64,000 bases of DNA, from the NCBI RefSeq assembly GCF_021130785.1, contig NC_060209.1, positions 19,801,501-19,865,500 on the forward strand. Reading direction: 5' to 3'. The notes beneath the pieces were generated by a model, which saw only the letters and a program-made list of their open reading frames with translations, was not told where the DNA came from and searched no databases. Numbering within the stretch: position 1 is the stretch's first letter; every line of letters begins with the position of its first letter. The stretch comes from Homalodisca vitripennis (Eukaryota > Arthropoda > Insecta > Hemiptera > Cicadellidae). Of this stretch, positions 35,510 to 46,529 are shown piece after piece. The translations under genes and the position numbers were made by a program.

Positions 35510-36420
35510 GTTTTTGTATTTTATAGCAATCAATAATATTTATTAGTTAATAATCTTATTAAATATTTATGTACGGGTAAAATAATGTCATCAATCCACA
35601 CTGAGTACTACGCCGTCATGCAATAGTTTTATAGGCTAATTTAAAATGTAAAAATATGCTTTATAAAGTACGTTTTAAATAATAATAAAAATTAATAATA
35701 TTTTTGGTAACTTAAAGTTTAAACATTATAAATTTTGTTTAAATATTATTTTTTAGATATAAAGATTTTACTAAATAACTATTTACAAGTAAAATAATTT
35801 CTTCAACCAATACTGAATAATAAACCATCTTGTAGTAATTGTATATTCTATGAAAATGTTTTCTTTATATAGTGCCTTTTGACACAAAACATCGGCAAAT
35901 TGCAATCGATATTAGTAAAACGTTTTTTTAACTTTATGTTTAAACGTTATAAATTTAGTTTAGATATTCGTTAGTTAGTAATTTTTTATTTAATAGTTAT
36001 TTTGCAAGCAAAATAATTTCTTTAACCAATACTGAGTATACGACATCTTGTAATAATTTTATATGCTCATTTAAAATGTAAAAATGTACTTTGAAAAGTA
36101 ACTTTTCATACAAAATATCGACTTTAATAAAGATTAATAATACTTTAAGAAACTTAAAGTTTATATGTTATGAATTTAGTTTAAATATTTATAAATACAA
36201 CATTTTACTAAATAATTAGGTACAAGCAAAATCATCTTTTCAACCAATACTGAGTAATACGCCATTTTTTAATAATTTTACATGCTCATTTAAAATGTAA
36301 AAGTGTGCTTTTTAAAGTATCTTTTGGTATAAAACATTGGCATACTGCAATAAAAATTAATAACAACAGTTTTCGTAAGTTAAAGTTTTTAGTTAGCTAA
36401 TATTTAGTAACTGAACAGTA
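35510..36420. repeat. 216-bp tandem repeat, four diverged copies
   Basis: The landmark (A/G)CAAG(T/C)AAAAT followed by CAACCAATACTGAGTA recurs at 35573, 35787, 36005 and 36223, spacing about 214-218 bp. Each unit continues with GCTCATTTAAAATGTAAAAA, ACAAAACAT and a TTAAAGTTTA(A)ACATTATAAATTT segment. Units are very AT-rich and diverged, so it is an old array. Confidence 0.9.
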
Positions 36421-39402
36421 AGGTATACATGCAGGTGGGTGTTTTACATTGGGTAAACCAGTACAAAATTTATAATTCATTTTCAGCAAAGAAAAAACAT
36501 AAAACATAAAGTAATATATTACATTTGGCACTAATATGGCCATTTATGTAACATATCAACGATTAATAATGAAAATTGGAAAGTATATACTAATTTGGAC
36601 AGAGGAGGGAACAGCTTCTAATGAGGGCGTGAGGCCGGCTGAGATATTAGTTCTAAAGAGATCTTGACAGTCGTGATCCAATGTGAACGATTATAATGCT
36701 AACTGTGTTCGTACGTTGTAACATTCGTGTACGTTAATGTGTCTGTTCTCAGGTATACTCGTCCTGTTTCCGATTATCCACGTAAAAATGTATTTCCTTG
36801 ACATTTCAAATATGAAAATTATGCATACTTAAGTGTAGTTATAGATTTGTTGTGATTAATAAATCTATAGTAATTATTTATTATTTTTCTTATTCATTTA
36901 ATTCTATTTTCATATAATAGTCAACTTTCTATCTGACACTGATCAGCAATATCTTCTGCTAAGCAATATTAAATCCTTGTTAAGAACAGGTTCGGACATC
37001 TTTAACTCCAGGATTTGTACTGACTGAGTTTTGACTCACAGTTACCATTGTTGAAAATGAGGTAACTCCTACACTTAGCCTTCAAAACTGGTAGTAACTT
37101 TGTAACTGTTTACTAACAGTGAAACCTTTGAGTAATTTATTATTGTACTGAATGAATATATTAATATATTATATTGTTGAAAGTAAAAATTAATCTTTGT
37201 ATTTATATATTTTTGAGAATGTTGAATATATAAATGTTAAGACCTTGTTTATAGCTCCTTTATAACTAACCTATGTAAGATTTTCACTACGCGTTAAACA
37301 GACATTCCTAATCCGTCATAAATTTCCAATTAGATCTGATTGTAAGAGTCTAATCATAATAATCTTGCATTTTTAACATACAAATTTGCAAGACAAAAAA
37401 GGTTTTATATTGTCTGTTATGATATTATTGTTTTTACAGCATTTTCTGAGGCCTACATAAATACAAGTTTTAGGAATAATGCTACAAAATATAAGTAAAT
37501 TCTGGTAAAAAATTGTTTACAAAAACTAAAATTAAATTGTATCAAATTTGTATGTATATTAGATGTTTCAAATCGATTGTGGCAGAAAGTCTATTTCAAA
37601 ATAGTGAACTAAACGGTTTTCCGATAAAATCTACAATTCTACACTCTACACTCGAAAAGTGGTTAACATATTTAGTGTTATGCACTTTTATATCGTTCTC
37701 ATTTTAGTGCAAGTGTAGGGAAAACTGTAAAATATAGAATATTACATCATGTTTATTACAGCAGTGAATATGGACTAAGTTCCTTTACATATTTACTTTG
37801 ACACTTAACTAGAGGGTTAATTTGATATCCAATATGATTATAGTAAAATGAAGTAGTATCGTATTTGGAATTCACGATGCTGAGTATACAATACTGAGTA
37901 ATGCTGAGTATACGATGCTGAGTAACGGACTGGCACACAAACACCGTATAAAACACTATTAAAAGTTAGAGTAAAGCTGTCCCCAAACTTGGGTATCGTG
38001 ACACAATCCCATCTGAGGGTTCTGAAGTTGAAGAGTTACCTTTGTAACTGATTGTAGTCAATGGAACTGATTGTATCTTGGTCTTGCGCCAAACACTACG
38101 TAAATTATCGACTCTACTGCTAGATTGCGATGTTTTGTACTATCCCTAAAGATATAACTGTGTGTTTAATTTTAATATCGGAATTTAATGATATAAATAA
38201 TAATTATAATAATAATAATAAAGATCTTAAAACTGAACACAATTTTGAAATATTAAAAATTGAAAAGGGAAGGATTGTGAAAAAGTTGTGTTGGAAATAC
38301 AAATTGTAACAGAGTAATTATGTCTGATTAGGACAGTTGCGTATAGCAAAGAGTTTTCAACCTATTCTACAAAATTATTTATAGTGGATTAACGATAGCT
38401 CTACATAATATCTTAGAATAGCATTGTTAAAAGAGATATTTGTTTGATTGTTGAATTGGTGAATTTGTGCGGAGAGAGAGAGAGAGAGAATGGGCTTGAA
38501 GTTTGAGTAAGTGTAACAGATATTTTAATAACATAATTGTAATTATAATAACATTTTATTATTGGGAGACGACAGATTTTTTATTACTACTTTTAATTAG
38601 TTCATGTTGTACAAACACAACTGAAATATTTGATATTTACTATCTTAATTATTATTTATCAAAATAACTTAATTTTACACTCCATACACTTGGTTACATT
38701 TCGATCAAAATCGGTCGATTTTGGATGAAAGGAGAGTTTCTTGTTTCATATCTTCTAACATGTTATCGTGATATTATTACCATGGCATCAGATATGATAC
38801 ATATTGTTATGAAGCTTGGTCTTTGTGTCAGCTACCCGTTAAAATAAAGTAATATCTCAGTATTTATGTTTTTACAAATCCTTCCTTATATATACCAACA
38901 GGAACGTTTTCTTCTAGGCTAAAATATTTTTCATTGAAGAAGATGAATGGAAAGATATTTGAAGGCAGGGACACTTCAATGCAGGTAATAATTCAAGTGT
39001 AGCTTGATTTACCAACCAGAATACAGGAGGGTTGGGGAAAGCTTTATATTAGTGTCAAATAAAAAGGAATAATATTCATGATTGTCTTTTTGAATATTCA
39101 TAAGGAAATATTTAAAGAAAAATGGGAACTCTAAAGATATAACAACAATGCACGCTGCAACGCACTTCCAATAATTGACTTGTCAAAGTTCCTTTGTAAG
39201 CAAAACTGAACGTTCTCTGGTGACAAAAGCCATATTTACTTTTCAAATGCAAATCAACTAAATATACGTTTCAATTCAACAACAATAACCTTATGAAATT
39301 TTAAGGCGAATCTGTATCAATTTGTTTTTTGTTTTAAGTTTCTATTAAATCAAAATGTAATTACTCTATTGTAAATTGAAAAATTAGAAATATTTTAAAG
39401 TA
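36421..39402. other. Unassigned AT-rich sequence
   Basis: No gene recognised. A short (GA)n tract lies at about 38471-38489 and an (AAT)n-like run at 38200-38220. Frames at 37513-37707 (plus) and 37756-37956 (minus) have no known motifs; the latter covers a small tandem repeat of GATGCTGAGTATAC (37877-37920). Confidence 0.5.
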
Positions 39403-39773
39403 TATTTGCGTATGCCCCGTTATATACTTATCTATGCTATACAATATTACTATCTAACTTTTACTCCAAAATTAAATAAATTCTATCTTATTTGCCTTTT
39501 AACAGAAGTAGGTTTCTCAGTGATGTGCATGTATATTTTTTTTCTTTGTCTGAGAAGCAAGGTAAAGTCATCAAAGGCGAAATATTCAACCAGGTTCGGT
39601 GTAAATTACAATGTCCATAAATACATACTTTTTAAATTTTTTTGTAATATTCGTTGAACTCCAAGGAAGGTTTATAGGAAGAGAAATATTAGAAATAAAA
39701 TTCACTGTAACCTGACGGTCTCACTCGTGTCAAAGCCTCCGAAAATGGAGGCGAAGCCATAGTTACCAGCTAG
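39403..39773 (+). mobile_element. Helitron-like non-autonomous repeat, copy 1
   Basis: Shares with the next two copies, in order, a CTTTTAACAGAA(G/A) segment with TTCTCAG(T/A)G, a GTAAAGTCA segment, GTAAATTA(C/A)AAT, GAAATAAAATTCACTG and the end (G)CGAAGCCATAGTTACCAGCTAG followed by T. The CTAG|T end fits the CTRR|T rule for Helitron 3' ends. No Rep/helicase coding sequence is present, so it would be non-autonomous. A convincing terminal hairpin was not found, so the class is tentative. Confidence 0.45.
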
Positions 39774-40859
39774 TAGGTACAAATGTAATTGACTTTTTTG
39801 TGTAATAATGGGGTTTATATTTCAAATATGAACTTTACATGTAATTAGATAATAACATTAAGATTTTTTACATTTTTATCACAATATTAATTTTGCTGTT
39901 TAAAATATACCTATAGCGTAATAATAAATATCGTGTGTCAAAACAAAGCACACAAACTATGTATTATAATGTGTTGTTAAGCGCCAACCTAACACGGCTT
40001 GACCAATTTCGCTAACTCTTTTTTTACTATTCATTTAACTTCAAGGAAAATATACAAGAAGAAAGATTCTAAAGTTTTTTTTTCCGTGACACGGCAGCAT
40101 TTCAAAATATAGCTGTGATATTTATGTTTTAACAATACAAATTTAACTAACATAAAACAGCTGTTGACATTTAAATCCTCTTTCATGTTACAGCTGAAGT
40201 TGACCAAGGCTTTTTACCATTTTAATTTTCTAAAATATTAAGTACGCAGTGCTTGCTCAATAGTGTAAAACAGATAACAGAAACAAAACTACACTATAAT
40301 TCTTATACCAATTTCGCTAATGACGAATCAAAAACCTTTAATACATTGCATATACTTTGTTTCAAGTATGTTTTTCGGAAATACTATTACAAGATTGTTA
40401 TAAAATAACAGTTAATGAACAAAGCTGTAAACGTTTACAAGTAAGATAACTAAAACTTTTTGGCTTCCTTGAAATTATAATATTACTAATAATATAGGTT
40501 CTTATTCCATCCCATGGGATGAAACTATTCTTATTTCGAAAATTCCTCAGGGCTTTGCCTCACTAGTCTTTAAAATAACGAAAAGCAATCTGGATTATAA
40601 AAGTATGTTGTATTAATTAAATGCCTGTCAAATTTATTCACCTATCAGGGGTTATTTTTTATTATTTCCAATTTGTTTACATTTATAGTGAGTAACTTTT
40701 CTAATAAGTAACCATAATTGATAACGCCGATTACAATTTCAGCGATTAGATAAGTACTAATATACCTTATAAAATTTGTTAAAAATCTAAGAAGGGCAGA
40801 ATTAGACTCCGGAGACTCCCTTTCAAGACGTTAACAAGATGAAATTTCGATGCACTAAT

Positions 40860-41139
40860 ATTTTGAACTAATGTAACAATTCCCCTCTAAATTTTAGGCT
40901 TCTCTGATCTGTGTTATATATTTTTATCGGGCAACAAAACAAACAACTACGGAACAAAACGTACTAATAACGAAGTGAATTACAATTCCCATAATTTTAA
41001 GCTTTTTGACGTATTTTATTGATCGTGGCAATAAGGCAAGCTCTAAATTGGCGTCGAAAATATAATTCACTCGAACCAGCAGTGATCATATTCATACAAC
41101 ACCTAATAAATTGCGTGTAAAGCGGCGGGTAGCTGCTAG
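40860..41139 (+). mobile_element. Helitron-like non-autonomous repeat, copy 2
   Basis: Aligns with the copies on either side: GGCTTCTCTGATCTGTGTTA, GGAACAAAACGTACTAATAA, GAAGTGAATTACAATTCCCA, TTGGCGTCGAAAATATAATT and CACTCGAACCAG, ending AAATTGCG...GCGGCGGGTAGCTGCTAG|T. The left boundary is approximate. Confidence 0.5.
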
Positions 41140-41145
41140 TAGTTC

Positions 41146-41462
41146 ATATATGATAAAAATGGGTTTAAATTTTACTATACATTTAAAATCTAGTATGAAA
41201 CCTATCTAAGTTGTCTTTTAACAAAAATATGCTTCTCAGAGCTGTGTATGTATTTTTTCGGTCAAGAGAGAAGTAAAATCAGCTTTGGAACAAAAAATAC
41301 TAAGACCGGAGTAAATTAAAATAACCATAAGTATACACGTGTTAATATATTTTCTTGATCGAACTCAACATTGGCGTCAGAAATAAAATTCACTGGAACC
41401 ACAGATGCTCGTACAGGTGCAAAACCTGCGAAATTGCGTACGAAGCCGCGGGTAATTGCTAG
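41146..41462 (+). mobile_element. Helitron-like non-autonomous repeat, copy 3
   Basis: Lies just downstream of copy 2 in the same direction, with GCTTCTCAGAGCTGTGTATG, GGAACAAAAAATACTAAGAC, GGAGTAAATTAAAATAACCA, TTGGCGTCAGAAATAAAATT and CACTGGAACCAC, ending AAATTGCGTACGAAGCCGCG then GGTAATTGCTAG|T. The tandem arrangement of two related 3' ends is typical of non-autonomous Helitron clusters. Frames at 41316-41574 on the minus strand are shadows of this repeat. Confidence 0.5.
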
Positions 41463-41486
41463 TATTAATATAACCTTCAATAATGT

Positions 41487-41672
41487 ATGCTGAACAAAGA
41501 CGTGTATTATCCAAGTAATAGCAATAATCATCGAACACACACACCTGCAACGACAGAGTTCCCGTTCGTCCCACTGTTGCAGGCCCTGCTCAGCTCAGTC
41601 GGTACCCAATATCCGGGTCCGAGCGTGCATCAGGCAATCTCTATATTCCGTATGAATTACGTCATGCAGTAA
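41487..41672 (+). CDS. Unrecognised 61-codon frame in a GC-richer patch
   Basis: The frame runs MLNKDVYYPSNSNNHRTHTP, then ATTEFPFVPLLQALLSSVGT, then QYPGPSVHQAISIFRMNYVM Q and a stop. The DNA at 41540-41660 is GC-richer than its surroundings. It begins 25 bp after the end of a CTAG-terminated repeat. No domain is recognised, and the splice-site context (CGACAG|AG upstream) is weak. It could be an exon, a repeat fragment or chance. Confidence 0.15.
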   Translation: MLNKDVYYPSNSNNHRTHTPATTEFPFVPLLQALLSSVGTQYPGPSVHQAISIFRMNYVMQ

Positions 41673-44600
41673 TCTATATTGACAAAAACATTTCCCATCA
41701 GATTGGGTGTGAGGAACTCTTCCTTCAACGCATGAAGCATGTTTAATAATATAAAACACATTTTACTGCAAGTGCAGTACTTTTATCAATGGAATGGTAG
41801 AAAGTTGTGTTGTCACAGATACTTTATTTTATAAAGATAACGTACTTAAATTACTGTTAAAAGTAATTATTTTTGATAGCTTAATTATGACTTAGAGCAG
41901 GCATTCAAAGGGGTCTCCATCTTCATAACTACAAGTGTGCGCCTCACTGTGCAAGTCGTTTACGGCTAGTCATAAATGCTGTGGTAATTTTTTTGCAAAG
42001 CTCCCAGTGTAAAATAATTTTTTTCAGAGATCCCAATGGTGGCCGGTGGCCATCTAGTGTTATCATACTGTATAGTTATTCTGCAATTCATATAATGTGA
42101 AACCTGGTTCCGTCATTCCGTCACGTGTCTTAATATTTTTACCTTTACAAACTAAATAGAAATTCCAATACTTTACCACAGTCTGTCATCAACAACATGG
42201 AAAATGTTTTTCATCAGCCTTCCCTTTAATCAGTTATTACGGGACTGGGCGTAGGTCAAAAAATCTCAAAGTTAAAAAACGTTAAAAGGTTAAAAAAACT
42301 ATTGCGATTGTTAATTGATTATAATAATATACAATAGCTATAGTTATTAGGTAGATTCCATTGAATTCAATCTCAATTAAGCCTATGCTCATAATTTATA
42401 TATATATTGAGATTAACCAAAAGCCAAACGAAGGTACCTGCTGTTAGCAGTTATATACCACGTAAACGTACAGTGAAGTGCTTTAATAGTAATTGGCGCA
42501 CTCCAAACCACTCTCTGCATTGTTTCCTCATGAAAATGAACTGCTTATTCTCATATTTAATTCTTCATTGTAAATATGTATTCTGTTCCGGCTCAGTACT
42601 GAGCTTTATCGTTTTGTGACCAAAAATCTTATAAATTGGTTTATAATTTTTATTTTGCACATAATATTTTGCAAAATACTCCATAATGAGGTAAATCATT
42701 TAATTCTTCAGACATACATTTAATAATAAAGATGTTCTGCCATGCAGTTTTAATTTGTATAAGTATATTAAGTACATTTGTATAAACCCTGTTAATAAAT
42801 ATAAAGTGATAACTCATTGTGGATTATTAGGTGTCTCACTTACTGAATATTTGGTAGAGAGAGATGTTTCAATATTTAAAACAACAAAGATTTAGACCCT
42901 CATCGTAAAAGAATTCCAATTTATTCACTTTTAGGAGGATTTCATATAAATATTGCTATTGCAATAGTCTATATGACTGGAAATTAAAAAATATTTCTCT
43001 AATGTATAAGAACGGAAATGTATTTGGGAATGGGTGCCGTAAAGTGGGGGTTTTCAAGACGGAAAACAGAGTAAACTAGCAAAAATCATTAACCTGGCAT
43101 TTCGCTTTCCACTCAAACATTCATAAGTGTTATATTCAAAGCCGTTATTAGTTAAAAAAACCTTCACAATTTGGATGTTGTGCTAAATCCTAATTTAGGG
43201 CAATTTTGCAACCAAAAATGTGAAATGAAATAGTGTTTGGGTAAGAAGTACTTAACAGTACATAAATGAATTACTTTGAAGTTGGAGGTTAAACTATTGC
43301 TAAGAGGCGATTCAATCAGCGGTAAAGTGGTCTAATTGGATTCCGTTGTTATAGCTAAGTTGACGCAGAAGCTACAAGACCGAGTAAACATTTCAGAACA
43401 ACAAATCGCTTTCTGCAATAGCAACATTAACTTCAGACCAGAGTAATCAAGTTTTAAACCGTCCAGTTGTACTTAGTATATGCTTTGTGTCCAATCCTAT
43501 CAGATTGATCTGAATATTCCGATGTTTTTTTTTCAAGTTTCTATATAATTTTTATTCCTATCGTTGTAACCAGAGTACATTAAAAATTTTTTTTATAAAG
43601 AATCCTTTTTTATAAAAAGACATTGGCTGCCCACAAGGGACACAAAAATCAGTAAAAGATCTTGTCAATAAATTGTCCAACTTATGATTTTGGTAATCAG
43701 AAATTAATTTAAAACTTCCTACAGTAAATGCCTAGCGTTTCAGTTAAACATTTTAATATTTTATCTAAAAAAATCAATATATTTTATGAAAAGTGTTTAT
43801 GAAACTTTTTGGTTGTGTTATAACAAATATTGCTATTTCTAAGTATTAAAAAGCAGAAACGGTTCGTTAGTTTTTATGACATGAAAATTTCAAAAAAATA
43901 CATTGCACAAGCGTTTGCCTAAAAGTAGACTCCAAAATTAAAATTATTAAAACAATAACCAAACTAAACCACCACTAATAAGAAGCTCACTTTTATAGAA
44001 ACGATGTGCTATGATGCCAGGGGACGATGATAGCACCGGTGAATTTCACGCAATCAGCGCCCAATGATTGTCTCGGATTGTCGGGTAGTCAATCAATCTC
44101 TAGTCAGCCAACGTTGTTAAGGCAAATTGCGATTCTTATAACCGAGTAAATGGCAATGTTCTGGGATCTGAAGTCGGATAGTAAAAAATTTTTATAGTAG
44201 GACTAATGAGATACGAAAATTTCAAAAGTGATTACTTCCGGTGATAGGAACTCACTTCAGTTACCTTAGTAGAGTTTCCCATACTTTGACTAATTGTAAT
44301 TTACTTCCGATCAAGATATTTTCGTTGCCGGAAGTCTGCTTAGGGCATAATAGACAAATGTATCAAACTTCACATTTCAATAGCAACGAAAAGACAAACA
44401 ACGAAATATAGTGTCTCTAGGGAATACAACCCCATTAAACCCTTTCTTTGATTAATCTTCTAGGTTTACTGTTTCCTTAAGAATTGAGAATTGAAGTTAA
44501 TACTGTACCGAGAGAAGCATTAAAACACTGAGAGGTCCATTTCTCTTAAGTAATAAAAATGTAAAGAAATACGTTTTACATTTACACAAATATACCTGTA

Positions 44601-44949
44601 ATCTTTCCTTATGTTTTCTTGTTCTGATTTTAGGAGTACGGTAACTTTTTGTATTATTTTACTAAAGTGGCTTATCTTTTATTAATAAATACAATGTAAG
44701 GGGTTATAAATAAATATGACATAATGCAGTGTCATAGGACTACTAAGGGTTCCATAGCATTGAATTCAGTAGAAGAACAATCTGAAAATGTACAAGACGT
44801 TATCCTTATTATCCACATGATCTAAGTTATATTTCTCATACTATTTTTTAAGACTATTATATTTTAGTTCAAGGCACTAAACCACTAGGTTTTTCAAAGG
44901 ACATAGAATGTAAATTACAGTAACTCTGAAACTTTTGACCTCCGGCTTC
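41673..44949. other. Unassigned AT-rich sequence
   Basis: Nothing recognised. A 70-codon frame at 42407-42619 has no known domain. Slightly GC-richer patches at 41890-42060 and 44010-44150 have interrupted frames in all readings. Confidence 0.5.
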
Positions 44950-45345
44950 AGGCGGGTACTGGCATCAAATAGCTTGCAAACTTGGAATCACCGTATACTG
45001 GTAGGTATAAAACCCAATTTAATGAAAAAATGTGAATTTATCATATGGCTAGATATCTCGACTGATGTATCATCTCCAGACTTTAAATTTGCATAAAACT
45101 TTAATTTGGCATAAAAAAGAATGAGTTTTATAACTGTGCATGTTCAACCACTGAATTTGGCTGATCGTCATTGAAGCTTTTCATTCAGTATACTGACAAA
45201 ATTTCCTGTTCCATGCCAGGGGGATGTAAAAATTTCTGTGTAACTTTCTAGTCTATCTGTCCAAAGGACATCTCAAGAATGAAATTACTTATATACTTAA
45301 AATCTTGCATGAAACCTCAGTGAAGCATGTTACGTGACACAAAGT
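44950..45345. repeat. Dispersed repeat, third locus
   Basis: 45137-45240 (GTGCATGTTCAACCACTGAA, TTTGGCTGATCGTCATTGAA, CATGCCAGGGGGATGTAAAA) aligns with 35258-35360. The segment on the right (CTGTCCAAAGGACATCTC, GCATGAAACCTCAGTGAAGC) also matches the style of the GACAGACAG family. Confidence 0.6.
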
Positions 45346-46139
45346 GTGGGGTACTCCTACCTTATTTTAAATTTCTGTGTATCTTACATTTACATTTAAT
45401 TGATGCGTTTGTGTTTACTAAATAATAAAAAGAAAAACAACTAATAAAACTAAATGAGCGTTGTAAAATTTGTGACATTTCTTTAAGTGATTATTTGAAT
45501 TGGGGGAGATTTGAGTTGCAATGCTTACAAATGAATCCATAATTCATATTGCGAGCATTATTTTTTGCTTGTCATGGTTTGACGCTGCCGTTTTTGGATT
45601 TATTAACTTCCCGTCAGCGTTCCTTATTGTAACAATCCATCACATACGTTTCATATATTTATGGAAATATGTATAATATGTGATTATATGACGGCTTTAA
45701 TTGCTCATCCTAAGCGACCTGAAAACTTACTATTATTACTTTTAATGAGTGGAGAAACTGCAGGAACAATTCCTTTTGTGATGGCGTATACAATGTTTTA
45801 TTTACTTGCGGAATTTCACATGATAATAAGTAATTATTTTACATGGTTATTCTAGCACTAAAATTAATAAATTTGTTAAATGTAGAATGTGTGAAAGAAG
45901 TTTTGCGTTCTAGTAAATAAGCAGAGACAGGACTCACATAAATATTTTCAATTCATTCTGCTAAGTCCTTCGATATTTCGCTGTGTCGGTTAATTACCTA
46001 GCTATTTACAGGTTTAGAGGGCATAGCACACAAATAAATATTTCACTATATTTAATTCTTTGTTTTAAGTTGTTATTGGCGTTGAAAGGTTTGAGAGGAT
46101 AAAATGATTTCGGACATTTGACATTACATCGTTACAATA
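45346..46139. other. Unassigned AT-rich sequence
   Basis: A hydrophobic 52-codon frame at about 45521-45679 and a 64-codon frame at 45661-45855 have no recognised domains. Nothing else seen. Confidence 0.45.
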
Positions 46140-46144
46140 TGTTA

Positions 46145-46404
46145 TTTTTTAATACAAAAGGTATGAAGCAAACTTTTGAGGATTTGAATCTGTCCTCTTC
46201 GTTAGGTGGGGGAAGGAATGTTTTAATAAAATCAAAAAGAAAGAACGTTATGAAGAAAATGAGGGACAGAAAAGGGTTATGTTACAAAAAGTATAACACA
46301 AAGTTTCGAGGAATTGAATCTGTCCTCTTCGTCAGGTGGGGGGTGTTGTATTAAAAAAACGAAAATAAAGAACAGGAAGATGAAAATAAGGGACAGAAAA
46401 GGGT
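46145..46404 (+). repeat. 130-bp tandem duplication, two copies
   Basis: GATTTGAATCTGTCCTCTTC at 46181 recurs as GAATTGAATCTGTCCTCTTC at 46311. Both are followed by a G-rich GGTGGGGG segment, a lysine-rich A-rich segment and GGGACAGAAAAGGGTT. Each copy could encode a segment like FE(D/E)LNLSSS(L/S)GGG followed by basic residues, but in different frames relative to each other (a net one-base shift), so the 78-codon frame at 46118-46354 is not conserved across both. Confidence 0.85.
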
Positions 46405-46529
46405 TCAAACAATTACGAGTTCTGCTTAGAATGTATTCCAGGTGTTGTCATTGCACAGGATGCAAGTAAAAAGTATGAGAATCACAATGACACTTTACAC
46501 CAGCACAAGCTAATTCCCCACTTGCAAGG
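46405..46529 (+). other. Possible small exon-like segment
   Basis: One frame reads SNNYEFCLECIPGVVIAQDA then SKKYENHNDTLHQHKLIPHL QG, with good non-repetitive composition, and its end coincides with AAG|GTTAGT, a plausible splice donor. No acceptor with a pyrimidine tract is evident upstream, and no family is recognised. Confidence 0.15.
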
